DNA of 64,000 nucleotides, taken from contig CAJNDS010002272.1 of the NCBI GenBank assembly GCA_905221605.1, positions 360,501-424,500 on the forward strand. The letters are read 5' to 3'. This DNA is from Symbiodinium natans (taxonomy: Eukaryota > Sar > Dinophyceae > Suessiales > Symbiodiniaceae). The position numbers and the translations under genes were made by a program. Of this stretch, positions 10,020-22,289 are shown piece after piece. How positions within the stretch are numbered: the first letter of the stretch is position 1; every line of letters starts with the position of its first letter. The notes under the pieces are model-generated. The model saw only the letters and a list, made by a program, of their open reading frames with translations. It did no database searches and was not told where the DNA came from.

Positions 10020-13000
10020 GTGGCCCAGGATGACGGTTCGAGCGCCTGGGGTTATAAGCTCATCGAAGTCCTCGACAAGGCGTGGTGGAGGATCAGCTGC
10101 GTGTTTTGGGGAAGGGGGTTTAGGTTTTAGGGTTTAGGGTTTAGGGTTTAGGGTTTAGGGTTTAGGGTTTAGGGTTTAGGGTTTAGGGTTTAGGGTTTAG
10201 GGTTGAGAGGGGTGTTCTTGTCCTAGTGTTCGCTGCTTTGCAATCATAAAAGCGAAGTCATATAGACCAGTGCATAGGCTACGGCTCAGTAGGTTTCAGT
10301 CTTGAGAAACTGCAAGTGCAAGTCTATCATAAAGCCACAAACCTCACATTCACACTTACACACTCTTACACCGTAAACCCTAAACCCTAAACCCTAAACC
10401 CTAAACCCTAAACCCTAAAGGCCCTAAACCCTAAACCCTAAACTCCCAAACCCGAAGCCCGCTTAGCCCCTGAAAACCTTGCCTCGAAACCATCCCTAGA
10501 CCCTTAGCACCTAAACCCCTAAACAACAAACCCCAAAAACCCCGAACCCTACCTAAACCCTAAACCCCGAACCCTAAACCCCAAACCCCTAAACCCTAAT
10601 CCCTGAACCCTAAACCCAAAACCCCTAAACCGTAAACCCTAAACCCTAAACCCTAAACCCTAAACCCCTACCAAAGAAAGTCCAGGGCCATCTCGCTCTG
10701 CGCGTGGCGGAGCAGATCGGGGGCGGGCTAGAGACGGGCTGCGTGCCCTGGACAGGCCTGTGGGTAAAGCTTGTTGAGGGTTTAGGGTTTAGGGTTTAGG
10801 GTTAGAATTGAAGGTTTAGGGTGTAGGGTTTAGGGGTTAGGGTTTAGAGATTTCGGCTAGGGGGTTCGTAGGGCTCTGTAGGGTTCAGGGCTTTGGAGAT
10901 TTTGGGGGAGTTTAAGGTTTGGGTTTAGGGTTTAGGGTTTAGGGTTTAGGGTTAAGGTTTGTAGGGTCTTCAGTGAGGTTTAGGATTTGCACTTGCTTGG
11001 CCAAGAAATGCCAAAACCCCTAAACACGCGAACGTCCCCAAAACCTCAAAGTTGTCGGAAGGCAACCCTAAACCCTAAACCCTAAACCCTAAACCCTAAA
11101 CCCTAAACCCTAAACCTCAAAGTTATCGGAAGGTGGCTGCGTGTTCTTGGGCCTGGCCTTGACGGGCTGCCTGGATTCCGACCTCCAGGGGCACCTGCTT
11201 GAGCTAGGCTGGGAGAGGGGAGTTCGTGTTGCTTAGGGTTTAGGGTTTGGGGTTTGGGGTTTAGGGTTTAGGGGTTTAGGGGTTTGGGGGTTTAGGGGTT
11301 TGGGGGTTTGGGGGTTTGGGGGGTTTGGGGGTTTTGGGGGTTTGGGGCTTTGGGGCTTTGGGGGTTTGGGGGTTTGGTGGTTTGGTGGTTTCGGGGTTTG
11401 GGGGTTTGGGGGTTTGGGGGTTTGGGGGTTAGGGGTTGGGGGTTTGGGGGTTTGGGGTTTGGGGCTTTCGGGGTTTCGGGTTTTCGGGGTTTCGGGGTTT
11501 CGGGGTTTGGGGGTTTGGGGGTTTGGTGGTTTGGGGGTTTGGGCGTTTGGGGTTTCGGTCGGGTTCTGGGGTTGGTTTGTTTTAAGGCTTTGGGGCGTGA
11601 GGGTTTGGAAGTCTGGGTCATCTGGTTCAAACGGTTTATAGGTCTTGCAGGGTTTAATTTGGTTGAGGGTTTGGCTTTGCTTCAGGGCTTCAAGGTTTGA
11701 GGGTTTGGGTTTGGGGCGGTTTGGCGGTCCGGTGTCTGGAACTAAACCAAGGCCCTAAACCCTTGGTTCTCTTCAATTTCTGGGAGCTCTTGAGGCTCCA
11801 GTGCATATCTCGTGGGCTTGGAAGGGCATCAATGCTAGCCAACCCTGAAACCCTGCAAGCTCTAAACCCCTTGAGCCCTAAACCCTAAGTTGTAAGTAAG
11901 GCCCAGGCTCTGCTGCGTCAATCTCTGGCACTCGGAAGTCGAAAGCCCATCACAACAACGCCGATAACCAACCCTAAACCCTAAAACCTCAACTCTAAAC
12001 CCTAAACCCTATAAATCCTGAACCCTAAGCCCCAAGCCTTCAGCCTTAAAGCCTAAAGGCCTACAGCTTCACAGGCTGCCCCGCAGGGATGCCCAGTGGC
12101 TACCCTGAACCCCTCAGCCCTAACCCTGATGGCCCTACAGCACCTCATATTTTGGGATGTTCCCCCTTATGCTAACAGTCCTTCAAGTATAAGGGGGAAC
12201 ATCCCAAGGCATATTCCTGAAAGAAATAACGTCCCTCACCCAAACCTTCAAGCCCCCCAAATGATCCCAACACAGAAGGGTTTCCAAACAAGCAGCAAGC
12301 AAGCTTAAAACACTACACGCCGAAACCCTAAGCCGCCGAAGCTGCTTAGAATCCACCAGTTCTCCGCCTTCTCCATCCCAACCCCGAAACCCTAAATCTT
12401 CAACCCCAGACTCAAAACCATCCCAAACCCCAAACCCTAAATCTTCAACCCCAAATTGAAAAAAAAAAAAAAAGACAACCCAAACCCTAAACCCTAAACT
12501 CTATACCCTAAACCTAAACTCTAAACTCTCTACCCTAAACCTTAACTCTAAAACCCCAAACTGAGAACCTCGAGCAAGGCGCCGGCACTGGTGTCCTGGG
12601 CCTGGGCCTGGCGCTGGCAGGCTGCCTCTGAGCTTTTCAGGGCTTTTTCCCTCCGGAGGCTTTAGGGACTTGAGACTTGAAGCCCTAAATCCTAAAACCT
12701 GAACCCGGAACACTAAACCCTGAAGCCTGAAGGCGAGGGTTTTGAGGGCTTTTGGGGTTTTGGGGATTTTTGGGGGTTTTGGGGGGTTATTTGGGGGGTT
12801 TTGGGGTTTGCGCCTTCCGAGGCCTCCTCGGCTTATTGGGCTTAGGGTTCAGGGTTTAGGGCTTAGTTAGGTTCAGGGTTTAGGGTTTAGGGTTTAGGGT
12901 TTAGGGTTTTGGGTTTGCGGTTTAGCTTGTGGGCTGGAAGGGCGTAAACGCTAGAGCCCTAAACCCTAAACCCTACAATTCCCAAAACAAACCCCTAAGC

Positions 13001-15467
13001 TCTTTTTTGTGCAGAAGGGGGGGGGGGGCGCTTGGTGAAGGTGGCTTAAAATGGGTTTCGGGCGGCCCTATAAGACTGCCTAAGACCTGGTTATTCAAAC
13101 GAGAACGCGTCAGGCAGCTCCGTCACGCTGACCGACGCGCAGCCAGCAGCTCCTTGCCTGGACGAAGGGTAGAGGGTATTTGGGGGGGTTCAGGGGGTTT
13201 AGGGTTTAGGGGTTGAGGGTTTAGGCGGGTAGAGCTTAGGGGATTTCAGGGTTCAGTCACCCGAAAGCCTAAACCCATCATGCAGTCGATCAAATCGCTC
13301 GTTTTTTTTTGGGACCCCAAATTGGGGTTGTTCATAGAGGCCACGCGCATAGCGCTCATGGCTATCTGAGGCAGGCTTTTCTTCTTGTTTTGGTGGGTGT
13401 GTGTATGAGTGCCTCAGAAATTGGGTGTCCTTTTCGGGATATTAAGAAATTCGCATGGGTGACGGCAAGAACCTTGCAATTCAGCAGTTCAGATCAAATC
13501 ACACAGGTCTGAGGAGGGGCAACGCGGGAATTTTTCAGCCACCAACAGCAAATCCGACCCCAAATGCCGAGGTATTGGCCAATCTGAGACACAACCTGGA
13601 AGCAACAAGAGCATGCGCAGCCCTGGCGCTCCGTCTGCACGGAAGGTGGTTTGGCAAAGCTTGGCGGGATTGGCATGCTAAACCCTAATTTTGAGGTTGG
13701 GGTCATGCTTGTGTGGATGTTGGGGCTGCAAGAAGCTAACATTCATTGCACGACCAGACATGTGACCTAGTGCAAGCATGTTTTTTATCCTGCCAGGTTG
13801 AGTGTAGTATCTTCTTACTGAAAGCCTAAACCCTAAACCCTAAACCCTACACCCCCTAAAGAATCCTGGGCCTCAAAGCCGAATTCGGCAAGGCAGATCG
13901 TACTTTCTGTGCCGACGCACCTTGGACTTACATGCCGGTCCGTGCTTTTTGGGATGATGTTGAGTTTCTTCTTTGCGTAAATACATTCCAAGGGTTTAAA
14001 GCGCGACTTCGTATGAAGAAGGGGCTATATTGTTGAGTGTAATATGTGGCCTTCGTGTTATTGAGACTTCTAAACCGTACGCCGTCAAGAGCACCAAAGT
14101 CAAAGGAAGCCTAAACCCTAAACCTCAAACCCTAAACCTTGAACCTGAAACCCTAAACCCTAAACCTCAAAGGGAAACCTTAAACTCACCATGTTTAGGG
14201 TTCAGGGTTTCGGTGTTTCGGGTATAGGGCTCAGTGTCCATGGTAAACCCTTGACACCTCTGAACACCTGACCCAGCCCGTAAACCCCTAGACCCCTAGA
14301 ACCTCTAAACCCTAAACCCTAAACCCTAAACCCTAAACCCTAAACCCTAAACCCTAAACCCTAAACCCTAAACCCTAAACCCTAAACCCTAAACCCTAAA
14401 CCCTAAACCCTAAACCCTAACTGTGCCCAGAAACTTGTGGAAATCCCAGGTCCATCCGCTGGATTGGTTGCAGCCCGACCTCACTGCCTTGGCTCCGGCG
14501 AAGGCCTCGCGGCCCATAGGGGTTTAGGGTTTAGGGTTTAGGGTTTAGGGTTTAGGGTTTAGGGTTTAGGGTTTGGGGTTTAGGGTTTAGGGTTTAGGGT
14601 TTAGGGAACCCTAGACCCTTAACCCTGATGTGGGTTTAAGGTCGTTAGGGTTCAGGGTTACCAGGGTTTTCTAGGAGTTCTGGAGGGCCATTTCCTTTTT
14701 GGGGCGTTAGGTTCACGCGTAAGCCCCGGTAAGCCAAGAAAGGGTTTAGGGTTTAGGCTTGGTTGCTCCTACACTAAGGTGGACGCCTTCGTAGTGGCCG
14801 GGTAATCTTTAGCGTTTTGGGGCTGAGGGGTTTAGGGTTTAGGGTTAGGCAAGATTTCTCTAGGACGCTGGGCAAGTAATGTGCCCAGTGCCCCAGCCTG
14901 CCCTCTTCGCGGCCTCGTAGGGTTTACGGGCTGTGGTCCCGCAACGCCTGAGTGAGGATAAAGCTGCTTGGATATGAAGCGTTGGGGTATGGGTCGTCGG
15001 GGGTGTCGACGCTGAGCCCCGATACCAGTCGACCCGAAGCTGGCCTGTCCCGGCGAGAAAAAGATGCAAAAAAAGCAATCGCACCTTGTTGCAAAGCCAA
15101 GGACTTAGGCTGTCTCGGAGTCTCGGTTGAGGGTTGGGGGTTTCCGGGCACGAAGGTTTTCGGGCTAGGGGGGCTCCAAGGGCTCTGACTGGTCAGGTTG
15201 TGATTGGCAGCGACTTGGCTTATGACGAGGCTGGATGCGAAGCCTCGTTTCTAACTGCATGCCATAAGCCCTGTCACAGCAACAACAAGCCAAACCCTCT
15301 AAACCGTGAACCCTAGACCCTAAACCCCAAACCCTAAACCCTAAACCCTAAACCCTACTTAAACCCCATGAATCTTGGGCCTCGCCCTCAGCGATTCAAG
15401 CAGGATGTCCTTCCATCCCTTGCCTCGGTGCTGAAAGCCTTGCTGGAGCCGCGAGGCGCGGTCTTAG
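10020..15467 (+). CDS. METTL21/FAM86-type methyltransferase, multi-exon
   Basis: Exons read by eye: 10020-10100, 10686-10752 (or -10763), 11133-11207, 12579-12620, 13114-about 13167, 13539-13645, 14431-14503, 15197-15229, 15392-15467. Joined, they give the methyltransferase family 16 fold in order: ETGCVPW (the family's TGxxxW), HLLELG|AGTGVLGLGLALAG (SAM-binding motif I), SSVTLTDAQPAAPCLDE (acidic residue of motif II), EVLANLRHNLEATRA, VHPLDW, then LAPAK|VVIGSDLAYDE|RFKQDVLP (motif IV and following helix) and LKALLEPRGAVL. Most junctions keep phase; that between 13167 and 13539 is unresolved, and membership of the first exon is tentative. Four or five introns start with GC. Such enzymes methylate lysines of proteins such as chaperones or elongation factors; the substrate here cannot be told. 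The true start and the last exon were not found. Confidence 0.82.
11222..11560. repeat. degenerate TTTGGGGG array
   Basis: A G-rich array of 7-8 bp units (GTTTGGGG, GTTTCGGG) grades out of TTTAGGG at its left edge. Long frames of W, G and F residues on one strand and P-N-P-K on the other are artefacts of this array. Confidence 0.85.
12153..12206. mobile_element. palindromic element, TGGGATGTTCC family
   Basis: Termini TGGGATGTTCCCCCTTATGC and, inverted, CATCCCA. Flanking 10-mers CCTCATATTT and AGGCATATTC match at six in-register positions including CATATT, consistent with a decayed 10-bp target duplication. It lies inside an intron of the methyltransferase gene. Confidence 0.7.
14303..14420. 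repeat. telomere-type array, CCCTAAA orientation
   Basis: About 16 near-perfect CCCTAAA units ending ten bases before the acceptor of the methyltransferase exon at 14431. Confidence 0.95.
14518..14606. repeat. telomere-type array, TTTAGGG orientation
   Basis: About 12 TTTAGGG units starting 14 bases after the GC donor at 14504. With the array at 14303 it makes a CCCTAAA-exon-TTTAGGG arrangement around one exon. Confidence 0.95.
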
Positions 15468-16740
15468 GTGCTGACGGAACTTTTGTATACTCATTTCTGT
15501 TTGGGTTGAGGGTTTAGGGTTTAGGGTTTAGGGTTTAGAGTATACATATATACAAATATATATATATGAGGCAGGAACCTTTATGTATGATTTGACCTCT
15601 TTCTTTGTTTTCATACTAGCCTATACTACTGCTACGATTAACAGAGTTATCGAATAGGGCCATCACGCTCCTCTGAAGACTGCTTCAAAACCCCAACACT
15701 AAACCCTAACCCTAAACCCTAAGCCCGAAAAACAAGAAATATAATAAAACAAGAGCCTACCTACCTCCCTAGAGGCGAAACAGAGAGACTACACCGTGTG
15801 TTTCTTTCGCACTGAACCCCAAAGACCTACCCCTAAGCTCTAGGGGAGAGGACGCCGTGGGAACCTATTCTTGGGATAGGTTGTTTTTTAAAAAGATTAT
15901 GAAACATTCGGACACGGTATCACGAGAATACTGTGAGCAGATACTTCATTTTTTGAATTCATTCCCGTGCATGCGAGTTCATGCCCTTCATGCCCCGTGC
16001 ACGCGAACGCCCCGCAAAACGGAATAACAACGATATACCCTCCAACTAACCTATTGTTGGGACAGGTGCTCGAACGAAAATTACTGTGAAACATTCTTGT
16101 TGTTAAATACACGGTGAATCTGAAAGGTCTGGGGTTCATGGTTGAACAATAAACCCTATAAGGCTTCAAGGTGTGGGGACTACAAACCTGAAACCCTATA
16201 GGGACCCGCCCCTTGTGGAGCATTTAGGGTTTCACGTGTAGGGTTTACGGTGAAGTGTCTAGGGTTTTCTTTTCAAGCTCATCTATGCGACTCGAACGAT
16301 TTCTGATGGGAGAGCGGGCGTGCAGCTTCGCACAATGGCACACTGTGGGTCGAAATGCAACGGCAGCAAAGAGGCCGCAAGCAAAAGGCAAGGCAACACG
16401 TTTCGGACAGGCAGGAGCAGTGTCAGAGACCAAATGGTTGGGTTGCAGGCCAGCCATTTGAATAGCCCAGCCAAAATGACTTAGTAGAGGGGCCCCGACT
16501 AAAGCAGGTAGACCATTAACTTTCAGCCTTTCGCAAAATCGCCACGTTCGTTGCAAGAAGGGACCTCCTCCCCTGCAGCGGCTGAGTTCCCTTATACCAT
16601 CTCTTTTGTTTTCTTTCTGTCCCTTGTTCCTATGTCTCCAATTTTGTCGATTGTAGGTATTCAAGGGAAGTGCTAAGCTACTAAAGAGGACAAATAAGGT
16701 TTCCCTTTCCCCTTTGGCTGTCCTGAATTAATCTTGTCTT
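15468..16740. other. non-coding, no recognised feature
   Basis: A TTTAGGG array at 15509-15536 is followed by an (AT)n stretch (15541-15568), then mostly unique DNA to 16.7 kb with frames on both strands but no convincing splice-bounded exon. The last exon of the methyltransferase may lie here unseen. Confidence 0.4.
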
Positions 16741-18692
16741 TTCTCAGTCTGCACTCTGCGAGAGAGGAATGGACAGTAGAAGGGAAACAACAACGCATGG
16801 GCAAGAATGCTTCTCTCTCTTTTCTTATTGAGATGACTGGGCACATAAGACTGAGAAGAGACTCCCCTCCTGTCTGAATCTCTGCTTTGGCTCTTATCTT
16901 GCAGAGGAGAAGAACTTTTGTATAAGAAGAGGAACCAGGAACAGACACCAGAGAGAAAGTGCAAGGAGCTGACAAGAGTGCTTCTCTCTTCTCTTTTTGA
17001 CAAAAACCGAGGGAAAGAGAGTGAAAACAAGAAGCTTTGTTTTGTCCGTTGCAGAAAGGGGGCTCCCTCTCCCCGTGGAGCAGGGTTGATTTCCCGTGTT
17101 CGCTCCCGTTTGCCTTCTTTCTCTCCTGCGCTCCTATGTCTTCTGTTCCTTTTTTTGAGGAGATTCAAAGGGATAGATAAACGAAAAAACCCCTGCGCTG
17201 TCCTTGATCTTGTCTTTTCTCAGTCAGCGAGAGAGGAAGACACAGTAGGAGGGAAGCTGGACAAGAGTGCTCCTCTCTCTCTTTTCTTATTGAGAAGACT
17301 GGGTACATAAGACTGGGAAGAGACTCCCCCTCCTCTCCGATTCTCCGCTCTGGCTGTTTTCTTGCAGGGGAGAAGAACTTTTATACAAGAAGAAGGGGCC
17401 AGGAACAGACAAGAGAAAGAAAAGTGCATGGAACTGACAAGAGTGCTAAGAGAAAGGGAAGAAAGCTTTGTTTTGTCCGTTGCAGAAGGAGGCTCCCTCT
17501 TCCCTGGAGCAGGGTTGATTTCCCGTGTTCGCTCTCATTTGCCTGCGATCCTATGTCTTCTGTTCCTTTTTTAGGGATAGATTGGTTTCCCTGTCCCTTT
17601 GATGTCCTTGATCTTGTCTTTTCTCAGTCAGCCAGAGAGGAAGGCACAGTACTGGACAAGAGTGCATCTCTCTCTGTTTTCTTGAGAAACAACGGATAAA
17701 TAAGCGGAAAAGAAGAAACTCCCTCTCCTCTCCTCTAGATCTGTTCAGCTCTGATCCTGGGAAGTAAAAACATGAACACGCAAGGAAACATCTCATCCTT
17801 TCTCTTCTCTCTTCTCTCTTCTCTCTTCTCTCTTCTCTCTTCTCTCTTCTCTCTTCTCTCTTCTCTTCTCTCTTCTCTCTTCTCTCTTCTCTCTCCTCGC
17901 TCCTCGCTCCTCGCTCCTCGCTCCTCTCTCCTCTCTCCTCTCCCCTCTCCCCTCTCTCTCCCTAGAGCAGGCTTGAGTCCAATTATTCTCCCACTGCTGC
18001 CTTCTTTCTCGTGCTCCGACGTCATGTGTTCCGTCTTCTATTCGAGCAGATTGAAGGGAATAGGTCGACAAAAGGTTTTCACACTCCCTCTCACTTCTTC
18101 AGCCTCTTCTTTGCCGTGTTCTTACAACGGAGAAGAGTAAAACGTAAGAAGATGAGGAGTCAATCTCACTACCTTCATGCCTTGTCGTCTTTCTTCTGTT
18201 CACTTTTGCTCTTACACGCGCGAAAATTGAAATGCAAGAAGATAAACTGACGAGAAGGCAGGGAAGGAGACAGTCTTTGGCTCGCTGCCAAAATGAGAGA
18301 GCGACGCAACAAGGACATGACAAGAGTGCTTCGCTGTTCTCTTTTTGTGAGGATCGGGCAAACAACAGGGGGAAGAAATTCCTTCTCCCTCTTCTCCCTG
18401 TTCTTTGGCTCTCTCCTTACACAAAGACAAATAAAAACACAAGGCAACAAATTTCAGTCACTACGTTCATCCGTCCTCGGGTTTCTTTTCCCCTGCTGTC
18501 GCTCTCTCCTTACAGAAAGACATTCACATATACAAGGCAAACCAAAACCACTCACTACGTTCATTCTCCGTCCTCTTTAGTTTCCCTCTTTGTTCACTCT
18601 GTTCTTACAGGGAGGAACTGAACATGCAAGAGCACACCCCGATCTCGATACCATCATCCTCTCCCTGCTCTCTTCGCTCTCTCTCTCTCTCT

Positions 18693-18792
18693 NNNNNNNN
18701 NNNNNNNNNNNNNNNNNNNNNNNNNNNNNNNNNNNNNNNNNNNNNNNNNNNNNNNNNNNNNNNNNNNNNNNNNNNNNNNNNNNNNNNNNNNN
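18693..18792. other. assembly gap, 100 N
   Basis: Exactly 100 N inside a (CT)n tract, so the true length of the microsatellite is unknown. Confidence 0.99.
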
Positions 18793-18808
18793 CCTCTCCC
18801 TGCTCTCT

Positions 18809-18934
<126 letters not shown>

Positions 18935-19885
18935 TTGTTCTTTCTTTTCACAAGACAAATGAATGAACACACAAGAAGACATGGACAAGAGAAGCAAATG
19001 GACGAGAAAAGACGGAAGGATGCATCGTTTTGTTGGTGGCAAGAAGGGAGGCTCCCTCAGGGCAGGGCTGAATTCCATTGCACTCTTCTTTTTGCCTTCC
19101 TTCTCTCTTGTGTTTCCTATGTCTTCTGTTCTTTTGCGTTTAGGAAATTCAAGGGAACTGCTAAAAAAGGAGGAAGGAGTTGTTCTTGTCTCTTTTCGTT
19201 GCCCTTGCTCTTTTCTTTTCTCATTCAGCGAGAGAGGAAGAGACTGTAGGAGGAAAACAACAAAGAATGGACAAGAGCGCTTCTCTCTTATCTTGTTGAG
19301 AACAATGGATACGCCATCTTCTTGAAAAGGAGAAGCGGAACACAACGCACATATCGAAGACAAAAGAATACACGATGAGAAGAAGGGGGCGTTGCGTAGA
19401 CAGACAAGACAATTCTGTTTTCATTGCTTTTCCATCGCTCTCTTCTCTCTTCAATTCTACCCCTGCCCTCTTCCTATTCCTTCTATGTTTTTACTCGTCT
19501 CAGAAAGGAATGGAAGGGCGGGCACTTTCCTTTTCTTTCGGTCTCGCTACAGGCAAAAGAGGAGAATGGAGATGAAATGGAATGAGACAAGCTTCGGTAA
19601 GGACCCCTCGCCTCCTCTTCCCTGCATTTTCTTGTACCTTTTCCCATTGAGGCTCATTCACTACTTTCAGCATCCCTCCTCTTTAGTTTCCCTCTTTGTT
19701 CAGTTTGTTCTTACAGTGGGGGAACTGAACATGCAAGAACACACACACAAATCTCGCTCCCTTCTCTCTTCTCTTCTCTTCAAGTCGCTTCGCTACTCTT
19801 CTCTTCTCTTCTCTTCTTCTCCTCTTCTCTTCTTCTCCTCTTCTCTTCTTCTCCTCTTCTCTTCTTCTCCTCTTCTCCTCTTCTC

Positions 19886-19930
<45 letters not shown>

Positions 19931-20123
19931 GTCTCTGTCTGGCTTCTTTGTTCTTTTCTTAAACCCGTGACAACTGGATACACAAGAGGACAAGGAAAAG
20001 AGAAGCTAACGGGCGGGAAAGAAGGAAGGATGGATTGTTTTGTTCGTGGCAAGAAGGGAGCCCCCGCCCCCCCGTAGAGCAGGGCTGAGAGCCCGTACAC
20101 CCTCTCTTTTGCTTTCTCTCTTT

Positions 20124-20203
<80 letters not shown>

Positions 20204-20964
20204 GCGTTCCCAGGTCTTCTGTTCTTTTGCGTTTAGGAAATTCAAGGGAACTGCTAAAAAAGGAGGAAGGAGTTTTTCTTGTCTCTTTTCGTTGCCCTTG
20301 CTGGCCCTTGCTCTTTTCTTTTTTGTTCAGCGAGAGAGGAAGAGATTGTAGGAGGAAAACAGCAAAGAATGGACCAGAGTGCTTCTCTCTTATGTTATTG
20401 AGAGAGACGGGGAAGAAGTTCATCCTCCTCGCTTTTTCCGTATGCTTTGGCTCTTGTTTTGCAGACGAAAACATGAATACACAAGAAGACATGAAGAGGC
20501 AACTGGGAGAAAACGACAAGGAGCTCGCACGGGTGCTTCTCTTTTCTTACTGGCAAAATAAGACATGTTGGGTTGATTTCCTGTGTTGGCTCTCATGCGC
20601 CTTCTTTCTCTCCTGCGTGCCTATGTCTTCTGTTCATGGTTTGAGGAGATTCAAAGGGACAGAAAAGATAGGCGACAAAGGTTTACCTGTCCCTTTCGCT
20701 GTCCTTGATCTTAAGAATCTTGTCTCAGTCAGCGAGAGAGGAAGACACAGTAGAAGCGAAACAGTAGGAATGCTTGAAAAAACAACGGATACATAAGAGG
20801 AAGAAGAAGAAACTCCCGCTCCTCGCTTCTCGATCTTGTTCAGCTCTCTTCATGCAGAGTAGCAACATGAACACGCAAGGAAAAATCATCTCCTACCTTT
20901 ATCCTTCCTTTTCTCCCTTCTCCCTTCTCCCTTCTCCCTTCTCCCTTCTCTCTTCTCTCTTCTC

Positions 20965-21221
20965 TCTTGCTCTCTGCTCTCTGCTCTCTGCTCTCTGCTC
21001 TCTGCTCTCTGCTCTCTGCTCTCTGCTCTCTGCTCTCTGCTCTCTGCTCTCTGCTCTCTGCTCTCTGCTCTCAGCTCTCAGCTCTCAGCTCTCAGCTCTC
21101 AGCTCTCAGCTCTCAGCTCTCAGCTCTCAGCTCTCAGCTCTCAGCTCTCAGCTCTCAGCTCTCAGCTCTCAGCTCTCAGCTCTCAGCTCTCAGCTCTCAG
21201 CTCTCAGCTCTCAGCTCTCAG

Positions 21222-21227
<6 letters not shown>
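20965..21227. repeat. 7-bp tandem CTCTGCT / CTCAGCT
   Basis: About 15 copies of CTCTGCT pass abruptly into about 24 copies of CTCAGCT, a single-base variant that spread through the second half of the array. Confidence 0.9.
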
Positions 21228-21259
<32 letters not shown>

Positions 21260-22289
21260 TTGTCCCTTTCTTCGAGACGAGAAGCAGATGGATAAGACGA
21301 GATGGAAAGAGAGATTCTTTGCTTCGCTGCAGAATGTGGGGTGAAAACAACAGTAGACTGTTTGGGGAGCAAGTCTTCCCTTTGCTCTTTTTGGGCATAC
21401 AACAGGGCGAAGAAATTCCTTCTCCCCTCTTATCCCTGTTCTGTAGTCTATCGTTACAGAAAGACAAATACATATACAAGGTGCCAGTTTCACTCTTGTC
21501 CCACTCCTTTAGCGCTTTTCTTACAGCAGAAAAGCTGAACATGCAAGAATACAGCCTCCTCTCTCTTCTCTCTTCTTTGTTCTCTTGTACGTGACAAATG
21601 AATACACAAGAGGACAAGGAAAAGAGAAGTTAATGGGCGGGAAAGAGGGCAGGGTGGATTGCTTTGTTCCTGGCAAGAAGGGAGCCCCCCCCCCCCCGTA
21701 GAGCAGGGCTGAGAGCCCTTACACCCTCTCTTTTGCTTTCTTTCTCTCCTGCGTTCCCAGGTCTTCTGTTCTTTTGCGTTTAGGAAATTCAAGGGAACTG
21801 CTAAAAAAGGAGGAAGGAGTTTTTCTTGTCTCTTTTCGTTGCCCTTGCTGGCCCTTGCTCTTTTCTTTTCTCGTTCAGCGAGAGAGGAAGAGACTGCAGG
21901 GGGCAAACAACAAAGAATGGACAAGAGCCCTTCTCTCTTATCTTATTGAGAAATTGATAGGTAAGAGGAGGAAGAAACTCCCCTCCCCTCAGTCTCCATC
22001 TCTTCTCTTCTTTTCTCTTCTTTACGTGCTCCTCTCAAACCGAAGACAAAAGAACAAACGATGAAGGGAACATGATATCGACTGTTTTGGCTATCCTTCT
22101 TGCTTCTCATTGCTGTTCCATCGTTCTCTTCTCTCTTCAAGTCTGTCCAGATATTTTCTTTTTTCCTTTCGACGAGGAGCAGCTAGAATTTCTACCCACA
22201 TCTTGTAGGTATGTATCGTATATGTATTGTATATCACATAGAGAAATGGAGAGGAAAGGGCGGGAATCCTCAAACCGTAAGACTAGGAT

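Larger units (their letters stand above)
11201..12580 (+). other. GC-AG intron flanked by near-direct repeat
   Basis: This intron splits the LELG|AGTG motif, so its position is certain. It begins GCTGGG after GAGCTAG and ends GAGCAAG before GC. The 9-mers GAGCTAGGC (11201-11209) and GAGCAAGGC (12572-12580) at the two ends differ by one base, like a target duplication. The intron begins with G-rich TTTAGGG/TTTGGGG sequence, ends with CCCTAAA-type sequence, and carries a palindromic element at 12153-12206. Confidence 0.7.

Noticed and set aside
11900-11975. Extra exon (AQALLRQSLALGSRKPITTT) inside the methyltransferase gene
   Set aside because: It would interrupt the LELG|AGTG motif, which is continuous between 11207 and 12579; likely chance openness or an unrelated fragment.
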